NCBI GenBank assembly: GCA_017883485.1
Contig: JADGNM010000184.1
Span: 1-5,749, forward strand
DNA: 5,749 nucleotides
Origin: Methanosarcina sp.
GTDB taxonomy: Archaea; Halobacteriota; Methanosarcinia; Methanosarcinales; Methanosarcinaceae
Direction: 5' to 3'
This document shows positions 1-5,651 of this stretch, piece after piece. The notes under the pieces were generated by a model. The model did no database searches and was not told where the DNA came from. It worked only from the letters and a program-made list of their open reading frames with translations. Position 1 is the first letter of the stretch; each line of letters begins with the position of its first letter. Position numbers and translations under genes: made by a program.

Positions 1-503
1 GACCTTGTCTCCTTCTTCAAGAAGGATGATATCCCCTACAACAAGTTCCGAAGCCAGAATTTCTCTGATTTTACCTTCCCTTAAAACTTTTGCACGGGGG
101 GGAAGAAGTTGCCGAAAACTTTCCATCGTTTTTGCAGCCTGGTACTCCTGCACAAACGTGAAAGACTATTAAGTATTACAACTCCAGCAAGAGCAATCCC
201 GATATACAGATTTCCCTGTCCGGGCTCAAGGTATTCCCCAAGGAAAGATAAAAGAGCTCCTATAGTCAACAGTATAGAAAATAAATTCCGAAATTGCCTA
301 ATATACTTGCTTAATATGCCCTCCTTTCCTGTTTCTTCGAGAACGTTGGGTCCACATTCCTGAAGTCTCCTTGAAGCTTCTTGCTCGCTAAGTCCGCTAT
401 CGTCAACTCCTAATCTTTGAAGGAACTCGGGAAGAGGAATTTTATGTTCATCGCCCCTTGGAGAGCAAATCTTGCTTTTGCGATCAGTCAATTTCGTCTC
501 CAT
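1..503 (-). pseudogene. Cation-transporting P-type ATPase, N-terminal part, frameshifted and cut by window edge
   Basis: P-type ATPases pump cations across the cytoplasmic membrane using ATP through a phospho-aspartate intermediate. Seen here: an N-terminal cation-ATPase domain (about residues 22-68, with FLQRLGVDDSGLSEQEASRR and CGPNVL), a first membrane helix (about 74-91, LFSILLTIGALLSFLGEYL) and a second (about 97-116, NLYIGIALAGVVILNS). After codon 114 the frame is lost. Adding one base in the A-run at 161-163 restores VQEYQAAKTMESFRQLLPPR and then IREILASELVVGDIILLEEG, the usual start of the actuator domain, open to base 1. The phosphorylation and nucleotide-binding domains lie outside the window. 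The start ATG at 503-501 has a weak AGGA upstream. The rescued frame is well conserved, so this is either a very recent mutation or a sequencing error in a short homopolymer. The family is confident; the ion (Ca, H or other) cannot be told. Confidence 0.85.
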
Positions 504-574
504 CGAATATCCTATAACTCAATGTGTCATAAGAATAAGAAACTTAACTTGTATCCATTTGTCATCAGTTAACG

Positions 575-584
575 AATTTTATGC
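575..584 (-). promoter_or_regulatory. Candidate TATA box for the P-type ATPase gene
   Basis: On the minus strand this reads GCATAAAATT, about 75 bases before the ATG at 503. An archaeal start site about 25 bases downstream would leave a leader near 50 bases. There is no clear BRE and the region is AT-rich, so this is only a candidate. The rest of 504-697 shows no other gene. Confidence 0.22.
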
Positions 585-697
585 ACATCTTCGAATACCA
601 TGTATAGCGATTTTCCAACATCAATGTTAGAATTTTATCATAACAAATAACACTTCTTGACGTTTTGTTCATTAACCGGATACAAATGTACTTGTAT

Positions 698-1406
698 TTA
701 TGAATCGTGGTCTTCTTCCTCTTTATCCTGAACAAACCAGATATCAGCATTCTGCCCATGAAAGCGAACATAGGCATGGATGGCAGTCTCTTCCTTAGCA
801 CAGTCTGTCCTGTGCCATCTAAAAGAAAATTAGCTTCATTCCTCTCTCGCAGAGCCTCTAGGGTCTCGGACTCCAGCTCGTTTTTGCTCTCGTTCAGCCA
901 GCTACTATCCGGAACTCTACAGAGTAATCATGCTCATGTGTAGAAAGGGCACTAACAGACCCTTTAAATTGCTCAACGCTTTATTGGAGTTCTTGAGTAG
1001 GGTGAAAGCTGCAATTATGCACTCACAAAAAGGCCAGCGTCAGCAAGCGACTTGATACAGGTTCTCTCAAAAGTAGTCGCCAAATAGATCGCGTTTTTCA
1101 AATTTCCATCTACTAGCGCCTAATTTGTGACTAACTGCGGCATTTTAACCGAGTATTCGAAGCCTTTGGCGCCTTCTTCAACAAAAATTGACTTGAAATT
1201 CCCCAAGAGGTCGATAGAATGTGATGTTCGTCTCCACTGTGCTGAAATTTATACATATTTGGCGAACCAGTCTCCATTCTTATTTGCGATTTCACTTTGG
1301 GTAGAAGGGCCTACCCAGTCATCATAGACCTGCGGAAGTGCCAATGAGGATTGTCATAAGTCAGTATATCCTTGAAGATGTTTGTTTTAACATTGAGCTC
1401 AAACAT
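698..1406 (-). pseudogene. Decayed protein gene of unknown function, multiple stops and frameshifts
   Basis: No intact ORF exists here, but consecutive minus-strand frames read like one protein of about 235 residues. Frame 1 starts at ATG 1406 (MFELNVKTNIFKDILTYDNP, then HWHFRRSMM). Frame 2 takes over at 1320 (DWVGPSTQSEIANKNGDWFA, SIDLLGNFKSIFVEEGAKGF, NLKNAIYLATTFERTCIKSL) and is broken by stops at 1251-1249, 1122-1120 and 1017-1015. Further frames continue with AAFTLLKNSNKAL, SVEQFKGSVSALSTHEHDYS, ELESETLEALRERNEANFLL and finally ETAIHAYVRFHGQNADIWFV, ending at a TAA at 700-698 after an acidic tail. At least four frame changes plus three stops mean it is dead. The composition looks like a soluble, acidic cytoplasmic protein. 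I do not recognise the family. Joining the fragments into one gene is inference from their order, lack of overlap and protein-like composition. Confidence 0.6.
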
Positions 1407-1407
1407 T

Positions 1408-1440
1408 ACTATAAAATAAAATAGATTATGAATATTAAAG
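1408..1440. promoter_or_regulatory. Overlapping divergent TATA-like boxes
   Basis: On the plus strand CTATAAAATAAAAT (about 1409-1422) could drive the small ORFs; a start site about 25 bases on would fall just before the GGAGG at 1452-1456. On the minus strand CTTTAATATT (1440-1431) lies about 27 bases before the ATG at 1406, fitting a leaderless transcript of the decayed gene. Both rest on AT-rich sequence, so the assignment is weak. Confidence 0.3.
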
Positions 1441-1586
1441 GTTTGAGGAGTGGAGGATTGAAGTATGAAGATGAAATGGGTGTTAAATGTAAAAATACAC
1501 CTGCAAGGGAAGCAGGAATCAGTCAGTCAAAATGGACTTTAAAAGAACTACTGACATTCAGGTGGTTCAAAACACCAATTACATAA
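1428..1586 (+). CDS. Small ORF, 52 residues, unknown; may be part of a broken gene
   Basis: ATG at 1428 opens a 52-residue frame (MNIKGLRSGGLKYEDEMGVK, then NTPAREAGISQSKWTLKELL) ending at TAA 1584-1586. It has no Shine-Dalgarno directly upstream. A second start, ATG 1465, lies 8 bases after a good GGAGG (1452-1456) but gives only 25 residues (MKMKWVLNVKIHLQGKQESV) in another frame, stopping at 1542. A third frame, ORF 1532-1639, overlaps the end. Three overlapping short frames suggest either one frameshifted relic or a single real microprotein among them. No family was recognised. Whether any is translated cannot be told from sequence alone. Confidence 0.28.
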   Translation: MNIKGLRSGGLKYEDEMGVKCKNTPAREAGISQSKWTLKELLTFRWFKTPIT

Positions 1587-1639
1587 CACTTGACGACCTT
1601 TTGAATGGCATGGAAAAATTACATTTAAGGGGTAAATAG
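1532..1639 (+). CDS. Small ORF, 35 residues, unknown, ending inside a terminator-like hairpin
   Basis: This frame reads MDFKRTTDIQVVQNTNYITL then DDLLNGMEKLHLRGK and stops at TAG 1637-1639. It is hydrophilic and has protein-like composition. Its stop lies within a hairpin followed by a T-tract, which is where a transcript end would be expected, so it may be the true C-terminus of a gene whose front part is the overlapping ORF at 1428-1586. No Shine-Dalgarno precedes the ATG. Function unknown. Confidence 0.3.
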   Translation: MDFKRTTDIQVVQNTNYITLDDLLNGMEKLHLRGK

Positions 1640-1654
1640 TTACCCTTATTTTTT
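1627..1654 (+). terminator. Hairpin plus T-tract, likely transcription terminator
   Basis: AAGGGGTAA-ATAG-TTACCCTT forms an 8-bp stem with one bulged G and a 4-base loop (1627-1647). It is followed directly by TTATTTTTT (1646-1654). A T-rich tract is the usual archaeal termination signal and the hairpin strengthens the call. It closes the small-ORF cluster on the plus strand. Confidence 0.5.
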
Positions 1655-1673
1655 ACATAAAAGATATATTACC

Positions 1674-1743
1674 CAAAAGCCTTAAATACCGCCCGATATC
1701 TGCTCAAAAAGTGAGCATTCGGGCGTGGAGGGAGTTTTTGGTG
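1674..1743 (+). promoter_or_regulatory. Strong-looking BRE/TATA promoter with Shine-Dalgarno and start codon but no sizeable ORF
   Basis: CAAAAG (1674-1679) followed by CTTAAATA (1681-1688) resembles an archaeal BRE plus TATA box. A start site about 26 bases from the box centre falls near G1711. The leader then has GGAGGGAG (1727-1734) and a GTG at 1741-1743 with good spacing. That frame gives only 11 codons (MFCIEVLTLFV if GTG is read as Met) before TAG. An overlapping GTG at 1725 opens 26 codons to TAA 1803-1805. Either this drives a leader peptide or small RNA, or the gene body has been lost. The signals are seen; their activity is inferred. Confidence 0.4.
1690..1725. repeat. GC-rich inverted repeat with nested stem
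   Basis: CGCCCGA (1690-1696) pairs with TCGGGCG (1719-1725), and inside it GCTCA (1702-1706) pairs with TGAGC (1712-1716) around a 5-base loop AAAAG. The outer stem is much richer in GC than the surroundings. It lies directly after the TATA box, spanning the predicted start site, so a repressor site at DNA level is as likely as an RNA hairpin. Confidence 0.45.
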
Positions 1744-1791
1744 TTCTGCATCGAAGTTTTAACACTTTTCGTATAGTTTCTAAGTTCTATT

Positions 1792-1857
1792 TTGAAAAGA
1801 GATAACTTGAAAAGAGAGAAATCCAAAAGATAATTCATTAAAACTTATTTTGTGATC
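1792..1857 (-). terminator. Pyrimidine-rich tract downstream of recQ, possible terminator
   Basis: On the minus strand, after the recQ stop, the sequence is T/C-rich with TCTCTTTTCAA occurring twice (1817-1807 and 1802-1792, 15 bases apart). No hairpin is present. Oligo-T tracts of this sort serve as archaeal terminators, so recQ transcription may end here. Confidence 0.3.
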
Positions 1858-4695
1858 TCAGGACTGAGAAAAGCGGATTCTGGACAGGAGAAGAGCTCTG
1901 ACAAATTTCAGTTCTTCTTCCTGGCATCTTTCGCCCATTTTTGCCCGAATCAGGGAATCTAGTTCATTTTCTAATATTCCAAGTACAGCTTTTATCTGCT
2001 GCTCTTTTTGAGGGGGCAAAAGTCCCTCGATGTCCTTTATTTTTCCTGTGAGGACCATCTTTTCGAATTGACTGAAAACAACTCCCATACTAAGGCCCTG
2101 AATTTCAGCAATTTGATCGATCTCAAGCCCCTCGGTAAACAGAGAATAGGTTCTTTGTAGAGAGTCTATCTCAAGATTAGAATCTACCTTAAGATCGTTT
2201 GCTTCAAAAGGCTCCACTTTATAAGATTCCGGTTCAATAGAGCTTATTCCCGCAGACCCTGTTCCGTTGGGACCCGCTCCAAGAGAATTCGCTTCAAAAA
2301 GGTCCGTTTTGAGCAAACCCAAGGCTTCAGATTCAGGGTGACTTCCGATTGAAACTTTTTCTTCTGAATTTTCGGCCGAGGAATTCTTTTCTGACCAGTC
2401 CTGGATGCTCATATCCAGGTATCTTGTCCTTTTTGCCGGTAGTCTGCAAACTTCTGAGATTTTTATTTTATCAGATTCAGGAATAGATGCTTTAATTCCG
2501 GATGCCTCTGATGCTTTAATTCCGGATGCCTCTATTTCCGCTCCCAGCTCAGAATTCTCATCCTTCCGGCCTATACTTTTTGCGATTATTTCATTATTTT
2601 CAAGCTCTTTGCCGGCAGGGGCTGAACCTTCTATCTTTTCCATTTCGGCAGATAGCAGACTATAGTCCCTGCAGTAGTTTTCAATTTCCGCAAGGAAAAT
2701 ATTTCCATACTTCCGCAGTTTATGGTCTCCAACCCCTGTAATGGAATGGAACTCCTCGGGGCTTTGCGGAAATTTCGTAGCCATTTCCTTAAGGGTCGTA
2801 TCTGAGAAAATGATATAAGGTGGAAGGTTTTTCTTTAAGGCTAATTCCTTTCTCAGGGCTTTTAACCGTTCAAAAAGGATAGGGTCATGCCCTTTTCCGG
2901 ATTTTACAGCCGTCATGACTTTAGATGGTTTCAGGATATCAGCAGCAGCTGAGAACCCTTCTGTCGAATATTTTTCTGTTGCAAGCTCCCCTGGTGGAAG
3001 TCCTTCTGCCGGGAACTCCATATCATTTTTAGTTCTCTCATCCTCTGTGCCGACGTCCATTGAAGGCACCAGGCTTTCTTTAGTCTCCGGCGCAAAACCT
3101 TCAGGGCAGACAAGCTCTATTCTCTCCAGACCTTTCAGTATTTTCCTGCTCATAGCATTCAATTTTAAAACAGGATATTGCGCCCCACTTACTTCAAGAA
3201 GGCCGGTATTTGTCATTTCTGAAACTAACGACCTCCATTGTTCTTTTGTAAATTCTCGGCCGCTGCCGTGACTCTTCAATTTCTCGTGATGATTTTGCTT
3301 GATCTTTTTATTTTTTGAGCCTGTAAGAACATCGATAACATAATTAGTGCCAAAACGCTGATTAAGTTCCTGAATACAGGTTATCAGTTTTATAGCAGCC
3401 TCAGTCCCGTCGAAAGTACCCTTGGGCCTGAGGCAGGAATCACAGTTCCCGCAGAAATCCGGAAGTTTCTCCCCAAAGTATTCCATTATTGCCTGGCGCC
3501 TGCATTTATTTCCTTCACAGTAGGCTACCATCTGCCTTAGTTGCACAAGAGAGAGATCCTTTTCCCTTTCATCTGTCTTCTGCGAAATAAAGTAGTCATA
3601 CTTGAAACGGTCTCCCCTGCTGAAGAAAAGGATGCATTCGCAGGATCCGCCGTCTCTTCCCCCTCTTCCGGTTTCCTGGTAGTAACTCTCAAGGTTCCTT
3701 GGAAGGTCATAGTGGATAACAAAACGCACATTGGACTTATCTATTCCCATCCCGAAAGCGATTGTGGCAACTATGATATCCACATCGTCTTTTATGAAAA
3801 GTTCCTGATTTCGGGTCCTCTCGGTATCGGAAAGGCCGGCATGGTATGGAAGGGCCCTGAAACCTGCAAGATTCAATTTTTTTGTAACGACTTCGACACT
3901 GTTCCTGCTCTGGCAATAGATAATCCCGGCTTCTCCTCTATGCCTGAGCAAATAATCCGTAATCTCGGAAAAAGTCTCTTTTTTTGGCCTGACCTCGTAG
4001 TAGAGGTTTTTCCGGTTAAAGCTGGCCATATAGGGGCCTTTTTCAGGAGATATCGCCAGGCCCAACTGAGATACAATATCTTCTCGAACTCTCTCTGTAG
4101 CTGTAGCCGTAAGTGCTATAATTGGTGTACCAGGAAAACCTGTCTGCGGGTCTCTTAATAGTTTCAATTTCCTGTACTCAGGCCGAAAGTCGTGCCCCCA
4201 CTCTGAAATACAATGAGCTTCGTCAATTGCAAAGAGGCTGACCTTACCTTTCTTTAAAAAAGCAAAGGTCCCGGGCATCATTAGCCTTTCCGGGGCAATG
4301 TAAAGAATCTTCAACCTATTCTCAAGGAAAGCTGTTTTCACGTCCCTGTTTTCTCTGGCACTCTGGGTACTGTTCATACAGGCTGCAGCAATCCCGTTTG
4401 CATCAAGGCTGTCTACCTGATCTTTCATGAGGGAAATCAATGGAGAAACGACAACTGTAGCCCCTTCCATAAGAAGCGCAGGCAGTTGGTAGCAGATCGA
4501 CTTACCCCCGCCTGTAGGCATGAGCACGAAGACATCCTTCTTCTCCAGAACATCCCTGATTATTTCCTCCTGCAATGGGCGAAAAGAAGTATATCCGAAA
4601 AACTGGTGTAAAGCAGAATGCATTCTTGCAGACAGAGAGGTCTCTAATCCAAGCCCCCGTTTACTCGCCTTCAAGAAATCATAATCAGTGCTCAT
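1858..4695 (-). CDS. recQ: RecQ-family ATP-dependent DNA helicase (3'-5')
   Basis: RecQ unwinds DNA 3' to 5' in recombination and repair and at stalled forks, in the cytoplasm. The 945 residues show every core motif: motif 0 FGYTSFRPLQEEII (33-46), Walker A MPTGGGKS (59-66), DEAH (158-161) with the aromatic-rich loop to HDFRPEY, ALTATAT (194-200), IIYCQSR (258-264), ATIAFGMGIDK (310-320) and the arginine-finger motif QETGRGGRDG (340-349). Four cysteines (398, 415, 418, 421) form the RecQ zinc site, followed by an RQC winged helix (about 425-525). An HRDC domain lies at about 603-675 (DPILFERLKALRKELALKKN). The C-terminal 95 residues (SLFTEGLEIDQIAEIQGLSM) match the HTH_40-type domain of some bacterial RecQs. 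Acidic, Ser/Glu-rich linkers (about 530-600 and 685-845) make it longer than the roughly 600-residue E. coli protein. The start ATG at 4695 follows GGGGG (4708-4704) at good spacing. It appears monocistronic and no catalytic residue is missing. Confidence 0.97.
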   Translation of the reverse strand: MSTDYDFLKASKRGLGLETSLSARMHSALHQFFGYTSFRPLQEEIIRDVLEKKDVFVLMPTGGGKSICYQLPALLMEGATVVVSPLISLMKDQVDSLDANGIAAACMNSTQSARENRDVKTAFLENRLKILYIAPERLMMPGTFAFLKKGKVSLFAIDEAHCISEWGHDFRPEYRKLKLLRDPQTGFPGTPIIALTATATERVREDIVSQLGLAISPEKGPYMASFNRKNLYYEVRPKKETFSEITDYLLRHRGEAGIIYCQSRNSVEVVTKKLNLAGFRALPYHAGLSDTERTRNQELFIKDDVDIIVATIAFGMGIDKSNVRFVIHYDLPRNLESYYQETGRGGRDGGSCECILFFSRGDRFKYDYFISQKTDEREKDLSLVQLRQMVAYCEGNKCRRQAIMEYFGEKLPDFCGNCDSCLRPKGTFDGTEAAIKLITCIQELNQRFGTNYVIDVLTGSKNKKIKQNHHEKLKSHGSGREFTKEQWRSLVSEMTNTGLLEVSGAQYPVLKLNAMSRKILKGLERIELVCPEGFAPETKESLVPSMDVGTEDERTKNDMEFPAEGLPPGELATEKYSTEGFSAAADILKPSKVMTAVKSGKGHDPILFERLKALRKELALKKNLPPYIIFSDTTLKEMATKFPQSPEEFHSITGVGDHKLRKYGNIFLAEIENYCRDYSLLSAEMEKIEGSAPAGKELENNEIIAKSIGRKDENSELGAEIEASGIKASEASGIKASIPESDKIKISEVCRLPAKRTRYLDMSIQDWSEKNSSAENSEEKVSIGSHPESEALGLLKTDLFEANSLGAGPNGTGSAGISSIEPESYKVEPFEANDLKVDSNLEIDSLQRTYSLFTEGLEIDQIAEIQGLSMGVVFSQFEKMVLTGKIKDIEGLLPPQKEQQIKAVLGILENELDSLIRAKMGERCQEEELKFVRALLLSRIRFSQS
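2486..2533 (-). repeat. Perfect 24-bp tandem duplication inside recQ
   Basis: Bases 2486-2509 and 2510-2533 are identical. Being 24 bp, the duplication keeps the frame and encodes EASGIKAS twice (about residues 722-737) in the linker between the HRDC and C-terminal domains. It is likely slippage in an unconstrained linker, and copy number may vary between strains. Confidence 0.93.
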
Positions 4696-4702
4696 TTTCT
4701 AA

Positions 4703-4774
4703 TCCCCCTGAAATGCAGAATGATCACGCCAAAATGTAAAAACCCGGAAAAATTTTAGAGATTTCGTATATTGA
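4703..4774 (-). promoter_or_regulatory. recQ Shine-Dalgarno and candidate TATA box
   Basis: On the minus strand AGGGGGATT lies 7-8 bases before the ATG at 4695, which fixes this start over the internal Met codons. A candidate TATA box, TCAATATACG (4774-4765), would put the transcript start near 4743 and give a leader of roughly 48 bases. The Shine-Dalgarno is clear; the TATA box is tentative. Confidence 0.45.
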
Positions 4775-4988
4775 TATGCTCACATATTAAATTCTTATTC
4801 TTGATTGTGCCGCGCCTATATAGGGTGCTGTGCCTATAATAGACAAACGGTTGTATATCATATATTTGGTTTCGGTACCCGTAGCGCTGTGATTTTTTAA
4901 GCTTATCATATTTAAGTTACATGTATACGAGGTGAAAGTATTATATTTACAAGTTCTTTATACACAGCTCGGGGCACTTTTGGACTAA
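4775..4988. other. Spacer between recQ and mobile-element debris; no gene, with an imperfect direct repeat
   Basis: No convincing ORF is present on either strand. GTGCCGCGCCTATA (4807-4820) recurs as GTGCTGTGCCTATA (4825-4838), 18 bases apart and differing at two positions. This pair lies upstream of the recQ promoter and contains CCTATA cores, so it could be a protein-binding site. The plus strand also has an AT-rich promoter-like stretch around 4909-4935, but the TAA-flanked element follows soon after and no gene starts there. Confidence 0.4.
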
Positions 4989-5050
4989 GAGCCTATCCGA
5001 AAAGTCCACAATGATATGTTGTAGAAGTTATAGCACCTTCGGATAGGCTC
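4989..5050. mobile_element. 62-bp MITE-like element with perfect terminal inverted repeats and TAA duplication
   Basis: GAGCCTATCCGAA (4989-5001) is mirrored exactly by TTCGGATAGGCTC (5038-5050). The element is flanked by TAA on the left (4986-4988) and TAA on the right (5051-5053), as expected of a 3-bp target-site duplication. The ends and the TNA-type duplication resemble those of IS5-family elements (IS1031-like ends, from memory). It contains no ORF. Its core holds a small inverted repeat ACAA...TTGT, so the whole can fold into one hairpin. It could be a MITE moved by a related transposase, or two fused insertion-sequence ends left after a deletion. Confidence 0.7.
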
Positions 5051-5101
5051 TAAAACATTACGGAACCGATACGCTGATCGGGTAGCTAAATTGCATAACA
5101 A

Positions 5102-5200
5102 TTAATCGACGACGATAGAAGGATACTTAGCTAATGCCCAGTAATTTTTCACATCCTTTGTTTTTAGTTTTGAGACCGCATGCCTAATCAATTCCCAACT
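5102..5200 (-). pseudogene. C-terminal relic of an unidentified protein, perhaps a transposase
   Basis: A minus-strand frame reads SWELIRHAVSKLKTKDVKNY then WALAKYPSIVVD and stops at TAA 5104-5102. The composition is strongly protein-like and it ends cleanly, but no start or body is seen: upstream the frame merges with the antisense-like reading of the adjacent small membrane-protein gene. Its position close inside an insertion-sequence-like end is where a transposase C-terminus would sit. The family is not recognised, so the transposase reading is inference. Confidence 0.4.
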
Positions 5201-5394
5201 TAACAAGAATCCAGAAGGTAAAAAATCCAAACAGAAAAAAATCCACCTAGTGCTATTGTTATTAACGTATAGTCACGTACTCCATTTTTAGTTACGGCTT
5301 CTCCAAGTTTTTGACCCACAACTGTGCTAAGTGTGGACATGGCGACAACCGAATAAATTGGAATTAAAAACCTTAATATCTGTTTTCTTTGCAT
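5200..5394 (-). CDS. Small two-helix membrane protein, unknown function
   Basis: This gene encodes 64 residues from ATG 5394 (MQRKQILRFLIPIYSVVAMS) to TAA 5202-5200. Two hydrophobic stretches stand out, about residues 6-28 (ILRFLIPIYSVVAMSTLSTV) and 41-61 (DYTLITIALGGFFSVWIFYL), joined by a polar loop (GQKLGEAVTKNGVR). It is probably an integral membrane protein. An upstream in-frame ATG at 5436 would add 14 residues, but GGTGA six bases before 5394 supports the shorter start. It lies between insertion-sequence ends, so it may be cargo or host DNA caught between elements. The family is not recognised, and short length limits confidence. Confidence 0.5.
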   Translation of the reverse strand: MQRKQILRFLIPIYSVVAMSTLSTVVGQKLGEAVTKNGVRDYTLITIALGGFFSVWIFYLLDSC

Positions 5395-5449
5395 GTTTTC
5401 ACCACATAATAAATGGTGGATTAAATGATCAGCCAATACTCAATATTAA
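5392..5449 (-). promoter_or_regulatory. Leader of the small membrane-protein gene: TATA candidate and hairpin covering the Shine-Dalgarno
   Basis: On the minus strand GTTAATATTG (near 5450-5441) is a TATA candidate giving a leader of roughly 25-30 bases. In that leader CACCA (5418-5414) can pair with TGGTG (5404-5400), which overlaps the GGTGA ribosome-binding site. This could lower translation until melted. The stem is only 5 bp, so the regulation is speculative. Confidence 0.3.
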
Positions 5450-5532
5450 CGTGCAGATTTCTCATAGATTTTCCCATTTCCTATCTTATTGGTAAGATTG
5501 AAAGTAAATAATCTTGGGATATAAGAAGGACG

Positions 5533-5551
5533 CTTTTCGGATAGGCTTTAA
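5533..5551. mobile_element. Third copy of the insertion-sequence-like end, followed by TAA
   Basis: CTTTTCGGATAGGCTT (5533-5548) matches the right end of the 62-bp element (TTCGGATAGGCT identical over 12 bases). Like the left end at 4989 it has the extended CTTTTCGG/CCGAAAAG form, and it is followed by TAA (5549-5551). With the end at 4989 it delimits a 560-bp interval also flanked by TAA, so 4989-5548 may be the outline of a degenerate insertion sequence or a compound MITE carrying the small membrane-protein gene. Confidence 0.6.
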
Positions 5552-5558
5552 GAGATTT

Positions 5559-5631
5559 ACCAAAAGTCACTATATAGTTCACTATATATCAGATTTATAA
5601 TATTGTTCGCGAACTCTGTTTGGCTTTTGGT
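5559..5631. repeat. Cluster of short direct and inverted repeats
   Basis: ACCAAAAG (5559-5566) is mirrored by CTTTTGGT (5624-5631). Between them TCACTATATA occurs twice (5567-5576 and 5579-5588, 12 bases apart), ACTATATAGT (5569-5578) is a perfect palindrome, and GTTCGCGAAC (5605-5614) is another. No gene follows on the plus strand within the window other than the possible transposase start at 5721. The cluster may be a regulatory site or chance in AT-rich DNA. Confidence 0.4.
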
Positions 5632-5651
5632 GTGAACAAAATAGACATTAT

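Noticed and set aside
109..363. 84-codon plus-strand open frame
   Set aside because: It is antisense to the P-type ATPase, whose protein sequence on the other strand is clearly conserved.
549..685. 8-bp inverted repeat TTGTATCC / GGATACAA around a 121-bp spacer
   Set aside because: A pair this short is expected by chance at this spacing, and no gene or duplication supports an element.
565..801. 78-codon minus-strand open frame
   Set aside because: It overlaps the decayed gene in a different frame and extends into AT-rich spacer; the better protein-like frame ends at 698.
707..1327. Plus-strand open frames at 707-943 and 1127-1327
   Set aside because: They are antisense to the decayed minus-strand gene, and neither has a convincing start signal.
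2915..3271. 118-codon plus-strand open frame inside recQ
   Set aside because: It is antisense to the RQC and linker region; the Ser/Pro-rich translation reflects the reverse complement of the acidic linker.
3541..4158. 205-codon plus-strand open frame inside recQ
   Set aside because: It is antisense to the conserved helicase core, whose motifs are all intact, and its translation has no recognisable domain.
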